Source: Paludibacteraceae bacterium (GTDB lineage Bacteria > Bacteroidota > Bacteroidia > Bacteroidales > Paludibacteraceae). Taken from it: a stretch of 64,000 bases of DNA. The translations under genes were made by a program, and so were the position numbers. The stretch is from assembly GCA_016937795.1 (NCBI GenBank), contig JAFGVV010000017.1, forward strand, positions 1 to 64,000. The letters are read 5' to 3'. Shown here piece after piece: positions 39,537 to 49,815 of the stretch. The notes beneath the pieces were generated by a model that was not told the DNA's origin, did not search any database, and saw only the letters and a program-made list of their open reading frames with translations. Each line of letters begins with the position of its first letter. Position 1 is the first letter of the stretch.

Positions 39537-40433
39537 TCACGAACCAAGAAACAACAGCAACATTCCTAAAACGACCCCTATCATATCAATCACTTTAAGT
39601 TTCAGATTTTTATCGCGCATCACAAAAGCACCATAAAGGAAAGGTACCACTACTCCTGCCCTACGCATGGTCGACACCACTGAAATCAACGAATCGGGCA
39701 TTGTAAGCGCATAAAAATAAGCAAAATCGGCCGTTACCAAAAACACAGAGATAAAAGCTATCGACCACCTGAACTGAAAAGGAGTTGTTTTATGACGGGT
39801 TGGAACCCACAAAAACATGGTAATCAGTCCCATAATAATGGCCTGATAAAAAGTATAATAAGTCTGTACTGCCATATGATCGAAGCGATGCAGCAGATAT
39901 TTATCGTACAAACCACTTACAGCACCTGTGAGTGTAGCCAGAATAATAAACCAAATCCATTTGTTCGACCGCAACGAAAAACCTTCTTTTTTCCCGGCAA
40001 ACGAAAACATAAAAAAGGAAATCAATGTCACCACTACACCTGCGGTCTGATAAGCATTCAGTTTTTCGCCAAAAATAAGGACGCCACCAAGCACCACCCA
40101 CACAGGTTGCGTAGCTTTTATGGGCGAAGCCAGCGTAATGGGCAAATGTTTCATGGCAAAATAAGCAAACAGCCACGACGAAAGCACAATAACAGCTTTC
40201 AGAATTAAATAAAGGTGCGTTTCAAAATCGACAACAGGCACGAAGAACGGAGTTCCCGCAAGCAATTCTGGTTGTACAAGCGACATAAGCAGAAACGGCA
40301 GTAAAATGGCCGATGAAAAAAGCACAGATGTGAGTAAAACTGGAATCACTGCATTGCCCTGCACCGACACTTTTTTACTTACATCGTAAATACCCAGCAA
40401 CAATGCCGACAACAAAGCCAGAAATAACCACAT
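39537..40433 (-). CDS. EamA/DMT superfamily transporter
   Basis: 298 aa, about 10 TM segments. 'LPITLASPIKATQPVWVVLGGVLIFGEKLNAYQTAGVVVTLISFFMFS' and 'PDSLISVVSTMRRAGVVVPFLYGAFVMRDKNLKLKVIDMIGVVLGMLLLFL'. Confidence 0.88.
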   Translation of the reverse strand: MWLFLALLSALLLGIYDVSKKVSVQGNAVIPVLLTSVLFSSAILLPFLLMSLVQPELLAGTPFFVPVVDFETHLYLILKAVIVLSSWLFAYFAMKHLPITLASPIKATQPVWVVLGGVLIFGEKLNAYQTAGVVVTLISFFMFSFAGKKEGFSLRSNKWIWFIILATLTGAVSGLYDKYLLHRFDHMAVQTYYTFYQAIIMGLITMFLWVPTRHKTTPFQFRWSIAFISVFLVTADFAYFYALTMPDSLISVVSTMRRAGVVVPFLYGAFVMRDKNLKLKVIDMIGVVLGMLLLFLGS

Positions 40434-40462
40434 AAATTATATTTTGAAGAAAAAGGTTTGAA

Positions 40463-41224
40463 TCATTTATTGCTGATAAATATTTCGGGCGGATACTGCA
40501 CATCAATCAAATAAAGTCCCTGCGCAGGCACCGACATTCCGGCTTTGCAACGATCTTTGGCTTCGATAACCGCACGAAACTCGTCGAGCGTCATTTTTCT
40601 ACGACCCACTTCGAGCAAAGTGCCCACCACCGCACGCACCATATTTCGCAAAAAACGATCGGCTTCTATTGTAAACACCCACACTGCGCCACGCTGCGTC
40701 CATTCGGCATGTTTTATCACACAATTATTGGTGCGGGCATCAGTATGTAGTTTGCTAAAACTTGTAAAATCGCTGTATTCGAAGAGCATTTGTGCAGCTT
40801 TGTTCATGGCTTCGAAATCAATATTCTCGTTGAACCTGGCCGCAAAACCATGCAGAAATACATTTTTGGAAGTAATAATGTGATATTCGTAACGACGCGA
40901 AACGGCATCGAAACGGGCATGTGCATCCGCTTGCACTTCCACAATACGGGAAATTGCAATATCCTGAGGCAACATACTATTGAGTTTAGTGCAAAGTGCC
41001 GCGCCATCGCCCAAATTCAGCTCAGTATCGAAATGAGCAACCATAAGCGCAGCATGTACGCCTGTATCGGTACGACCGGCACCAACAATTTCAGTTTCGG
41101 TGCGCAAAACAAGCGAAAGCGCTTTGGCAAGCACTTCCTGCACCGATATTCCATTGGGCTGAATTTGCCAGCCATGATATGCAGTACCCTTGTATGAGAG
41201 ATATATAAAATAACGACGTTTCAC
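40463..41224 (-). CDS. truA: tRNA pseudouridine(38-40) synthase TruA
   Basis: '[33 protein letters not shown]', '[21 protein letters not shown]', '[20 protein letters not shown]'. Confidence 0.96.
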   Translation of the reverse strand: MKRRYFIYLSYKGTAYHGWQIQPNGISVQEVLAKALSLVLRTETEIVGAGRTDTGVHAALMVAHFDTELNLGDGAALCTKLNSMLPQDIAISRIVEVQADAHARFDAVSRRYEYHIITSKNVFLHGFAARFNENIDFEAMNKAAQMLFEYSDFTSFSKLHTDARTNNCVIKHAEWTQRGAVWVFTIEADRFLRNMVRAVVGTLLEVGRRKMTLDEFRAVIEAKDRCKAGMSVPAQGLYLIDVQYPPEIFISNK

Positions 41225-41228
41225 ACTG

Positions 41229-41259
41229 CAAAGATAAGGCTATTAATTTTTTCTGACAA
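41229..41259 (-). promoter_or_regulatory. Bacteroidota-type promoter for truA
   Basis: Minus-strand TATCTTTG (41229-41236) and TTG (41257-41259), 20 bp spacer. Confidence 0.55.
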
Positions 41260-41347
41260 TTCCGCTAAAAAATTATGAGTATAATTGGCCAGATTCAATG
41301 TAAATTAAGTTCAGGACAAGAAAAAAAAACTGAAACCAATATTGATT

Positions 41348-41445
41348 GCCCCTAAATCCCCTAAAGGGGACTTTGGCTTACTGCAAAAGCTGATTATTTC
41401 CGCAATTATTGAACCAAGGAAGTCCCCTTTAGGGGATTTTGGGGC
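41348..41445. repeat. Inverted pair of CCCCTAAATCCCCTAAAGGGGACTT elements
   Basis: Arm 1 gcccctaaatcccctaaaggggactt (41348-41373). Arm 2 aagtcccctttaggggattttggggc (41420-41445), an inverted near-copy. Each arm contains the palindrome cccctaaagggg or its inverse. Confidence 0.85.
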
Positions 41446-41515
41446 ACATATATTAAAGTTTGATTTTTATTTCGAACTCATGTTGAATTACAAAATCTTT
41501 AGTTTTTCTTTCAAC

Positions 41516-41550
41516 AAAAAGAGCCATCAGGAACACAACCCGATGACTCT
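41516..41550 (-). terminator. Rho-independent terminator of the pectate lyase gene (minus strand)
   Basis: agagccatcagg (41520-41531) / cccgatgactct (41539-41550) hairpin with a T tract on the minus strand (aaaaa at 41516-41520). Confidence 0.7.
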
Positions 41551-41574
41551 GATTAATTGCAAAACGAACTAAAA

Positions 41575-43062
41575 TCAATATAAATGCTTTACCAAACCAT
41601 TGAAATACACTTCGAGGTTGGTATAAGATGGACTCAGATTATATTTAGCCGCATCTGTTTTATCATTTTTATTTAACTTCACTTCATCTTCCCATGCATC
41701 AGGCATTCCGTCTTTATCGGTATCCAATGGAACATCCCCGGGCACAAAACTATATACAGGCCAGCCACCCACATCACTTTGCGTATCGATAAGACCGAGC
41801 GTACTGCCATTTGAACCTGTAAACGTATAACTTCCCTCACGCACTTCACGCACAATGCGGGCATCCACAGTATCGCGCTTGTGGCTTGCTCCTGCTTTTG
41901 CCAGCACATCTTCGTAAGCTTGTTCGGCCGTTTTAGTTTCGAAAGTAAAAAACTGAAATTCTGCACTTTGTCGTAACTCAGGCATAGCAGAGATTGTATA
42001 ATGCACACCAAGCCAGTTATCGACGGTTACATTTGGCGCTGTGGTCAGATTATTATCCATCACATTTCCGGCTACATAAAAACGGCCATAAACCCCTTTG
42101 GGCTGACTATTTGTACCATCGTCGGGGTTAGGCTGAAAAATACGGTAAGTGACATTGTTCGTTCCACGCGAATAAGTCGCAGGCCCGGGCTTGTAGTAAT
42201 TGTTGACCATATTATACGAACCACCTTCGCCCGCATAACCACTATTGCTTCGCCAGTTATAAATTACGTTATAACGAAAATCAACCTTTTCCTCTTCTGG
42301 TTTATTGCTGTAGCGGCTACCGCAAAAACGTGGATTGCGGCTATCGTGATGTGCTAACAAGTTATGATGAAACGAAGCTTTTTTGCCACCCCAAATACCT
42401 CCGTAACCATGTGCGCCTTTACCATGAACCGAATTCCGGAGACTTTCGGAAATAATGCACCATTGCATCGTAAAGTTTTCGTTGTCGTAAAACGACGAAC
42501 ATTCATCCGTGCTCCAACTCATTGAGCAGTGGTCGATCATTACATTTTTGCGGTTACGGCCATTCAGTGCATCATCTTCTGTTTTAGTCACATCGCCCAT
42601 TCTGAAACGAAGAAATCGCAAAATCACATTGTCCGCATTTACCTGGATGGGATAATTCGCAATCACAATTCCATCGCCGGGAGCAGTTTGTCCCGCCACA
42701 GTCACATCACCATTATTAATTGAGATTTTGCCATACACAAGTTCAATTACACCCGACACCGCAAACACAATGGTTCGGCGTCCGCTCTTTCCCAATGCCG
42801 TACGAAGCGTTCCTTCGCTGTACGAATCCTCAAGTTTGTTCACCACATACACATCGCCGCCCGCACCACCTGTAATAAACTGCGCGCCTCCCTGAGCTCC
42901 CGGAAAAGCAGGAACTGTATCGCGCAAAGGTGTGGGATAAGTTTTGATCAGCTCCTCTTCAATCTCAGGATCATTGTTTTCAGGCTCATCAACTACCGGA
43001 TCGCACGACAAACTCAACAAAGAAAAAGCAAAAAGCATTAAAAAATTCAGATATTTAGACAT
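41575..43062 (-). CDS. Pectate lyase (polysaccharide lyase family 1-like), lipoprotein
   Basis: Start reset from 43092 to ATG 43062 (MSKYLNFLMLFAFSLLSLSC). 'AFPGAQGGAQFITGGAGGDVYVVNKLEDSYSEGTLRTALGKSGRRTIVFAVSGVIEL', 'MIDHCSMSWSTDECSSFYDNENFTMQWCIISESL'. Confidence 0.9.
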   Translation of the reverse strand: MSKYLNFLMLFAFSLLSLSCDPVVDEPENNDPEIEEELIKTYPTPLRDTVPAFPGAQGGAQFITGGAGGDVYVVNKLEDSYSEGTLRTALGKSGRRTIVFAVSGVIELVYGKISINNGDVTVAGQTAPGDGIVIANYPIQVNADNVILRFLRFRMGDVTKTEDDALNGRNRKNVMIDHCSMSWSTDECSSFYDNENFTMQWCIISESLRNSVHGKGAHGYGGIWGGKKASFHHNLLAHHDSRNPRFCGSRYSNKPEEEKVDFRYNVIYNWRSNSGYAGEGGSYNMVNNYYKPGPATYSRGTNNVTYRIFQPNPDDGTNSQPKGVYGRFYVAGNVMDNNLTTAPNVTVDNWLGVHYTISAMPELRQSAEFQFFTFETKTAEQAYEDVLAKAGASHKRDTVDARIVREVREGSYTFTGSNGSTLGLIDTQSDVGGWPVYSFVPGDVPLDTDKDGMPDAWEDEVKLNKNDKTDAAKYNLSPSYTNLEVYFNGLVKHLY

Positions 43063-43145
43063 AAGAATTTGATTTTGAATAAAATAAAGCATTAAAGCGA
43101 AAAAGAACAGTGCCTTTTTCGCTTTAATTATTATTCAGAGAACAA

Positions 43146-44756
43146 TTACCATTTAATATTGGCACCTACAGCATTGTCGAGCAATGTTTGATTAGTAATA
43201 GTCAGATTAGCGTTAGCCTCATCCACAAATCCCGGATTGAGTTGGGTAAAGTTACCCACCACATCCACTTGCGCATTGACAGTTTCGTTTACAGTAAAGC
43301 CGGGTGCGTTGAAATAATTGTTTTTACTCATTGTGAACACTGTCGCCGGCTGATTGGTATAATAGCCTGCTGTATTTGCAATCACATTATTATTAAATGT
43401 TGTATTATTCAATGGAGCCGCACTACCTCCGTAACGAATATACAGAATTCTTTTGGTGGCATTATTGCTCACAGCACTGAAAGTACAACGATTTACATTT
43501 ACCACCGAAGTTTTTCCTGTAAATCCGGCTGACGCATCATCGAGACGGATAAAGTCGCGGGCAGGAGCACAATTGAAGAAAGTTGAATTGATAAGATTCA
43601 GTTTTTCAACCACACCAGCACGAACGTCAATACAATCGGCACTATTTGTAAGGATATTCGACACTTTACAATTTTCAATTCTGAATTCCTTTACAGCAGT
43701 CACAATATTGCTGGCTCCCGCCAAAATCGATTTATTGTAATTTGTAATGATACAATCTTTAAAGATAAACGGACCTGTTTCGATATCCGACACGAAAAGT
43801 TGCACCAGATGATCACGATAAGCCGCCTCGCTCAATCCGTTAAGTTCAACCGAACGTACAAAAAGTGAAGCATTAGGACCGACAGCACGGAACATAGCGT
43901 GTAACACAGGCATTTTGCTTTGCTGATATCCGCGAATTGAAATTGCCTTGTCAAGTTCAATAGTTACACCACCTGTCAGGAATGCGTCTCCGGCATTTGT
44001 AGGGTTAATCACAATACGGGCACCCGAAGGAGCACCCTGGATGGCCGCAAGTAAATCCTCGCCTGAAGCTACAACAATTGTTCCCTCAGCTGTCAAATCC
44101 AACAAAGTTTCGAAACTTCCCGACCCACGTACTTTGTCGTCTTTCATCAACCGAACAGTGTAGTACGTTTCTTCACTCAAACCCGTGATAGTCATTTGTC
44201 CAGCTTCAATTTCGGCAGCAGTTACATCCTGACGAATTTCATTGACTCCGTCGGATGTTATCGTATGAGTAGCAGTTTCTCCCGGAATCCATTTAATTAC
44301 AGCTGTTAATCCAGTTACCAGAGCACCGTCCACCTCTTGAAGTATCTGTTCAGATGCAGTTTTAAAAACGATGCCTTTCCATTTAGAATCATCCTTATCG
44401 TTTTTCGAAATTGTTTTAATACGGGCCGAATACTGAGTCTGACCCACAAGGCCGGAAGTAATGGTGTAAGGTATATCGCTGTTGGTAATTCCATCAATAA
44501 CCATCATTGGTGTTCCGGAAAAGGTAAGCGAATCGTTTTCGAATACTTCCACTGTATAGCTTTCAGCTTCCTGGTTTTTGGTCCAGCTAAGCACAACCTG
44601 CGTTTTATTTACGATACGGGCTTCGACACCTGTAGCCGAGAATACTCTTTCGGTCATCAGTTCGGTTAGTTCCTCCTGACGTTCTTCGCACGAAGTAAAG
44701 AGAGCGAAAAGCCCAAGCATCGATACGTAAATTGATTTTTTAATGATATTATTCAT
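43146..44756 (-). CDS. DUF4957/DUF5123-like lipoprotein with Fn3-like N-terminus and beta-helix-like C-terminus
   Basis: MNNIIKKSIYVSMLGLFALFTSC lipobox. 'ARIVNKTQVVLSWTKNQEAESYTVEVFEND' Fn3-like. 'VASGEDLLAAIQGAPSGARIVINPTNAGDAFLTGG'. Sits between SusD and pectate lyase as in pectin PULs. Confidence 0.75.
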   Translation of the reverse strand: MNNIIKKSIYVSMLGLFALFTSCEERQEELTELMTERVFSATGVEARIVNKTQVVLSWTKNQEAESYTVEVFENDSLTFSGTPMMVIDGITNSDIPYTITSGLVGQTQYSARIKTISKNDKDDSKWKGIVFKTASEQILQEVDGALVTGLTAVIKWIPGETATHTITSDGVNEIRQDVTAAEIEAGQMTITGLSEETYYTVRLMKDDKVRGSGSFETLLDLTAEGTIVVASGEDLLAAIQGAPSGARIVINPTNAGDAFLTGGVTIELDKAISIRGYQQSKMPVLHAMFRAVGPNASLFVRSVELNGLSEAAYRDHLVQLFVSDIETGPFIFKDCIITNYNKSILAGASNIVTAVKEFRIENCKVSNILTNSADCIDVRAGVVEKLNLINSTFFNCAPARDFIRLDDASAGFTGKTSVVNVNRCTFSAVSNNATKRILYIRYGGSAAPLNNTTFNNNVIANTAGYYTNQPATVFTMSKNNYFNAPGFTVNETVNAQVDVVGNFTQLNPGFVDEANANLTITNQTLLDNAVGANIKW

Positions 44757-44780
44757 AATTTGCATTTTAATTTAAGTTGA

Positions 44781-46565
44781 TCAATAACCATAATCGTTTG
44801 TAAGTGTACCATTGCTCGAATCGAGGAATACCTGCCAAATAGGCCAGTATTGTCTTTCGTCGGGATTACGCAGGAACAATGAGTTCACTTTCAGATCTGT
44901 AATGGTATTAACTCCATCGCTCACAAACCAGCCTTTGTTCGAAGTATAACCCAAAGCAGCTCCTTCAGTATCGGTATGACCTTTTTCGAGACCATAAATT
45001 TCAACAGTTTCGCCATCGGGTGCTGTTTTGTAATAAATTTTGTCGGGATAGCCGGCATATTTACCTGTACGATTGGCTAAGGCAGCAAGATTATTTTTAG
45101 CTTCGGTGAGTTTTGTTGAGAGTCTATTCCAGCGAATCAAATCCGATTTACGAAGCATTTCACCTGCAAACTCAAAAGCACGTTCGTCCACAATAGCATT
45201 GAAGAATGCATCTTTATCAGCTTTGGCAGCAGTCATAAAAGCCTCTACTTTGGCAGGATTACTCGGGAATGCACGTTTATGTACTTCTTCGAGATAAGGA
45301 GCAGCCGCTACGGGACCATCGAGTTCGTTGATCGCTTCGGCAGCCATCAGATACACATCGGCCAGGCGCATTACCTGCCAGTTGATACCATCGTCGTTGG
45401 TAGAAGTAACCACTCGCTTCATCCATTCGTAACGCAGTTTTCCGAAATACCACTGGCTCAGTTTATTTGGCACCTGAACACCACCATCCCAATAATAAGG
45501 TACACAGGTAATATCGCGACGAATATCATCCTTATCATAATCGTAAAACAAAGTTGGCAATGGTCCGTTAGCACCACCCTGAGCCTGTTGCGTATACTTA
45601 TCAACTGTGCGGTGTTTTACACCAAATGTATAAAGCACACGACCGCGACCCTCAGAAAAAGGAAGTTCGTAAAGCGACTCAAAACCGGCAGCATTATTCT
45701 CTTCGCACAATCTGCGGAAATTCTGTTCGAAACCACCCAAAACAGATGTTTCACTATTAATCACTTCCAGAGCAGCAGTCTTAGCTTTGGTATACATGGC
45801 TACACGTTCGAGTGCAGGATCGTTGCTCAGACGAATCGATCCATCGGGACGTTGCGAGTAACCACCAGCATGTAAGGCCACGCGCGCCAGAAATCCTTTT
45901 ACAAAAGCCTTATTAACACGCTCGGTTGTGCGTGTAACCGGAGTTTCTTTCGGCCATGGAACCAGATTTGCAGATTCTTCGAGGTCAGCAATAATTTGTT
46001 TATAAATCACATCACGATCCGATTTCGTGATATAAAGCGATTCGGTACTCAGCGGCTCAAAACGCGCAGGCACATCGCCCCAGGCTTTAATCAGGTCGAA
46101 ATAAATAAATGCACGCAATGTAAGCGCTTCGCCCAACAACTGAGCCAGTTCCGGATTATTAGCCACGTCGCCGTATGCACGTAAACCTCTGATACAAATA
46201 TTGGCACGTTCGATACCTTCGTACATTTTTGCCCATGCATTATTATCGGTATTCATCTGTGTACTTCCCACATTCGGGTTGTAGGCAGTGAGCAAAGCGC
46301 GGTCGTCCGAAGTATTTTCCGACGAATTCCACCACTCCAGGTCGGTATTCAATCCATAAAAAGGAATAAACCTGCCACGATACGAATTGGTTTCTGAAAA
46401 TGACTGATGAATACCCATTACTGCTCCTTCGGCCAGAATAGGAGTTGAGAAAATCACCTGCTCATCGAGCGACGATTTTGTTGGAGCTTCCAATACATCG
46501 CTACATGAAGCCATAAAACCCACGAGCGACATTACCATAAAGGATTTTAAAAATATATTTTTCAT
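44781..46565 (-). CDS. RagB/SusD family outer membrane lipoprotein
   Basis: 594 aa. Lipobox 'GFMASC', 'LTLRAFIYFDLIKAWGDVPARFEPL', 'DERAFEFAGEMLRKSDLIRWNRL'. Confidence 0.93.
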   Translation of the reverse strand: MKNIFLKSFMVMSLVGFMASCSDVLEAPTKSSLDEQVIFSTPILAEGAVMGIHQSFSETNSYRGRFIPFYGLNTDLEWWNSSENTSDDRALLTAYNPNVGSTQMNTDNNAWAKMYEGIERANICIRGLRAYGDVANNPELAQLLGEALTLRAFIYFDLIKAWGDVPARFEPLSTESLYITKSDRDVIYKQIIADLEESANLVPWPKETPVTRTTERVNKAFVKGFLARVALHAGGYSQRPDGSIRLSNDPALERVAMYTKAKTAALEVINSETSVLGGFEQNFRRLCEENNAAGFESLYELPFSEGRGRVLYTFGVKHRTVDKYTQQAQGGANGPLPTLFYDYDKDDIRRDITCVPYYWDGGVQVPNKLSQWYFGKLRYEWMKRVVTSTNDDGINWQVMRLADVYLMAAEAINELDGPVAAAPYLEEVHKRAFPSNPAKVEAFMTAAKADKDAFFNAIVDERAFEFAGEMLRKSDLIRWNRLSTKLTEAKNNLAALANRTGKYAGYPDKIYYKTAPDGETVEIYGLEKGHTDTEGAALGYTSNKGWFVSDGVNTITDLKVNSLFLRNPDERQYWPIWQVFLDSSNGTLTNDYGY

Positions 46566-46587
46566 TTTTCTGTACTTTATTATAGGG

Positions 46588-49500
46588 TTAGAAACTTAAA
46601 TTTAGACCCAATACAATCTGACGGCTTTTGGGATATGCCGAATAATCCACACCCGGAGTAAGTGCTGTTCTTCGACGTGTCGAAACTTCAGGATCGAAAC
46701 CTGAGTAGTTAGTAAGCACAAACACATTATATCCGGTAGCATAAACTCTGAGATTCGATATTTTCATTGAGTTAAGAAGGCTTTTCGGCAATGTATAACC
46801 CAAAGTAAGCGTATTCAGACGAAGGAATGAGCCATCTTCCACAGCCCAATCGGAGAACACGTAACGTGCCATATATGGCGACCACATTGTGGTATTGGCA
46901 TTCAAAGCAGTCAATTCGGCAGGGTCGTTGCTAAGAGTTCCATCAGCATTCAGGTTGGTCCAGCGGTTGCCCGATTCCATTTCGGTTGTCATATTACGAT
47001 ACTGATATTTACTGGTCGAAGTATATTCAACTTTGTTGGCATTGTAAATATCGTTACCCACGCTCCAGTTAAATACAGCACTCAAATCAAAGCTATACAC
47101 ACGTCCGTTAAGTGTAATACCACCTGTGTGAATCGGGTTTGCATTACCAATCACTTTACGGTCGTCAACTGTAATTGCATTGTCGCCTTCAGTGAGGTTT
47201 TTCAGTTTCATCGAACCCGGACGCAATGTTCCGATCACACCACTTGCATCAACCACACCTTCTTTCAGTTCCCATTTTTGGGTAGTGGCATTATAGCCTG
47301 TAAAATCGTCAACTTCGTAACGACCATCAGATACATAACCAAACATTTCGCCAACCGAACCTCCGGTTACCACGCGGAAGTCCTGTCCGATTTCGGTAGA
47401 AGCCCAGTTACTGTAAGTCGCTGTGGAGGTAATTTCATTAATTAAACCCAGTGAAATAATTTTGTTATTATTGAAACCAATATTACCGCTCACACTAAAA
47501 CCAAAATTCTTTTTATCAATAGCAATCCAGTTCAGCGATGCTTCGATACCACGGTTACGGGTTTCACCCATGTTTCGGTATTGGCTATCGTATCCGGTAC
47601 CTGTAATCGGGAAATCAATCAACAAATCTTTGGTTGAGTTCCAGTAACCTTCGAGTGTACCATTCAGGCGGCTGTTAAACAGGGTAAAATCAATACCCAC
47701 ATTACGTGTAATGGTTGTTTCCCATTTCAAATCAGGATTGGCCATGGTTTTCGAAGCAGCCCAATAACTGCTGTAACCGTTGATCCACGAAGTAGATTTC
47801 GATTCGAACGACTGTGTCATTTGTCCGGCAGGTATATCATTATTACCTGCTGTACCATAACTCAAACGAAGCTTCAAATCGTCGAGCCAATGTTTGCTAT
47901 CAGCCATAAAATCTTCGCCCGACACACGCCATGCAGCAGCAGCCGAAGGGAAATATCCCCATTTGTTACCTTTCGAGAACTTACTCGAGCCGTCGGCACG
48001 GAAAGTAGCACTTAAAAGATATTTGCTCTTATAGTCGTAATTAGCACGCGAGAAGAATGATAAAAGCTTATCGTCGGGGCTGAAATAATTGTCGATAGAA
48101 TATGCATAACCCTGTGTAGTCAGACGGAAAGCTTCGTCAGAACTAAAACTGGTTGGAAAACCGTGAACAGTCGTACCCAGAATGTTTTGTTGTAAATAAA
48201 TATATTCATGTCCCAAAAGAAAATTCAAACCATGATCAGGATTCAACAGTTTCTTAAAATCGTAGTTCAATGTATTTGTACTGCGAATCACATTCCGGTC
48301 TGTATTGGTCAGAATAACGGCAGGATGATTCTGATTGGTCGATGACGGCACATTTTTAATATAATATGTAGTCATTCCATAGTAACGATTATCTTTATTA
48401 ATATAGTCGTCGAAACCTACTTCAGCTTTGAGCTTAAGGTTTTTTACTACTTCCCATGTCACAGCCCCCGCCAGATTGAATGTACGGCGTTTTTGCTGAC
48501 GATCGTTATCACTGATATTTTCAAGCGGGTTGTAGAGGTTACCCACTTCGGTATCGTCACTTGAACCACTTTCAGAATCAAGATCGGACAAAGGAAACGG
48601 AGTGTAAATCATAGCATGTTTCAAACGCGAATCGGCACTCGAAACTTCTCTTTGTTCGTTGGCTCCACCACCATAAATGGCAGTATTGGAATAACGGGCA
48701 GAAAAATCGAGAGTCACATTGTCGGTAGCCTTGGTATTCATTTTAAAATTAAGGTTATCGCGACGGAAACTCGACATTTCCATAATAGCACGGTCGTTTA
48801 CATTGCTGTAGCTGAATGCAAATTTACTTTTGTCGGTACCGCCATTGATCGACAGGTTGTGATTAAACGTAAATCCTGTACGTCCAAATACCAGATTCTG
48901 CCAGTCGTTGGTAGGCACATTGTCGTAAAGATCGATATCTTCATAGTTTCCGAAGAATTTTTCGTACGACTCCACATCATCGTTCAACAAAGCAAGTTCA
49001 TATTGCCATTTTGCATAGTCCGAACCGGAAAGTACCGGAAGCGTTTTGGCCATCTTTTTCCAGCTGGTAAAAGCATTGTAGTTTACCGATATTTTGCCTG
49101 CTTTACCCGATTTTGTAGTGACAATGATAACCCCGTTGGCACCACGCGAACCATAAATAGCGGTAGAAGAAGCATCTTTCAGCACGTCGATTGTTTCAAT
49201 ATCGCCGGGAGCAATATCGCTGATCGACGACACAGGAAAACCATCCACCACATACAAGGGTTTATTCTCACCTGTGATCGAACCACCACCACGCACACGG
49301 ATTTTCACCTCTGCGTCGGGCGAACCTTCGGTAGTTGTTACCTGAACACCGGCAAGTTTACCAGCAATGGCCTCACTCGCTGAATTTACCGGAATTGCAG
49401 CAATAGCATCAGCATTTACCGAAGCTACCGAACCGGTAATATCCTTACGACGAACAGTTCCATAACCAATGGCTACTACTTCGTCGAGCATTTTGGCATC

Positions 49501-49815
49501 ATCTTTTAAAACCACATTCAGCGAAGTTCCTGTAATTGCCACTTCCTGAGTTTGCATGCCCACATACGAAACCACAAGTGTTTTGGCACTTGCAGGCACT
49601 TCGAGACGAAACACGCCATCGATGTCGGTCACAGTACCAATTGTGGTTCCTTTTACCACCACCGAAGCAGCAATAATGGTTTCACCTTGTGCATCCTTTA
49701 CAACACCGGTGATAGTTCTGTTCTGCGCAAATACAGAACCTGAGAATAGGGTCAGGACTGTCAGCGACAAAAAGAGCTTTTGTAAGAACGAAAGGTTCTT
49801 TCTGATTTTACTCAT
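46588..49815 (-). CDS. SusC/RagA family TonB-linked outer membrane protein
   Basis: ORF 46588-49866; ATG at 49815 (MSKIRKNLSFLQKLFLSLTVL) likely. 'ITGVVKDAQGETIIAASVVVKGTTIGTVTDIDGVFRLEVP', 'DVLKDASSTAIYGSRGANGVIIVTTKSGK', ends 'QIVLGLNLSF'. Confidence 0.95.
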   Translation of the reverse strand: MSKIRKNLSFLQKLFLSLTVLTLFSGSVFAQNRTITGVVKDAQGETIIAASVVVKGTTIGTVTDIDGVFRLEVPASAKTLVVSYVGMQTQEVAITGTSLNVVLKDDAKMLDEVVAIGYGTVRRKDITGSVASVNADAIAAIPVNSASEAIAGKLAGVQVTTTEGSPDAEVKIRVRGGGSITGENKPLYVVDGFPVSSISDIAPGDIETIDVLKDASSTAIYGSRGANGVIIVTTKSGKAGKISVNYNAFTSWKKMAKTLPVLSGSDYAKWQYELALLNDDVESYEKFFGNYEDIDLYDNVPTNDWQNLVFGRTGFTFNHNLSINGGTDKSKFAFSYSNVNDRAIMEMSSFRRDNLNFKMNTKATDNVTLDFSARYSNTAIYGGGANEQREVSSADSRLKHAMIYTPFPLSDLDSESGSSDDTEVGNLYNPLENISDNDRQQKRRTFNLAGAVTWEVVKNLKLKAEVGFDDYINKDNRYYGMTTYYIKNVPSSTNQNHPAVILTNTDRNVIRSTNTLNYDFKKLLNPDHGLNFLLGHEYIYLQQNILGTTVHGFPTSFSSDEAFRLTTQGYAYSIDNYFSPDDKLLSFFSRANYDYKSKYLLSATFRADGSSKFSKGNKWGYFPSAAAAWRVSGEDFMADSKHWLDDLKLRLSYGTAGNNDIPAGQMTQSFESKSTSWINGYSSYWAASKTMANPDLKWETTITRNVGIDFTLFNSRLNGTLEGYWNSTKDLLIDFPITGTGYDSQYRNMGETRNRGIEASLNWIAIDKKNFGFSVSGNIGFNNNKIISLGLINEITSTATYSNWASTEIGQDFRVVTGGSVGEMFGYVSDGRYEVDDFTGYNATTQKWELKEGVVDASGVIGTLRPGSMKLKNLTEGDNAITVDDRKVIGNANPIHTGGITLNGRVYSFDLSAVFNWSVGNDIYNANKVEYTSTSKYQYRNMTTEMESGNRWTNLNADGTLSNDPAELTALNANTTMWSPYMARYVFSDWAVEDGSFLRLNTLTLGYTLPKSLLNSMKISNLRVYATGYNVFVLTNYSGFDPEVSTRRRTALTPGVDYSAYPKSRQIVLGLNLSF

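Noticed and set aside
41348-41445. Inverted repeats as an insertion sequence
   Set aside because: Only 46 bp lie between the arms and there is no transposase; better described as a REP-like non-autonomous pair.
45279-45875. 198 aa plus-strand ORF inside SusD
   Set aside because: Antisense shadow of a clear SusD frame; no plausible domain or promoter.
48616-49383. 255 aa plus-strand ORF inside the pectin PUL SusC
   Set aside because: Antisense shadow ORF; the SusC frame carries the conserved CarboxypepD_reg and plug motifs.
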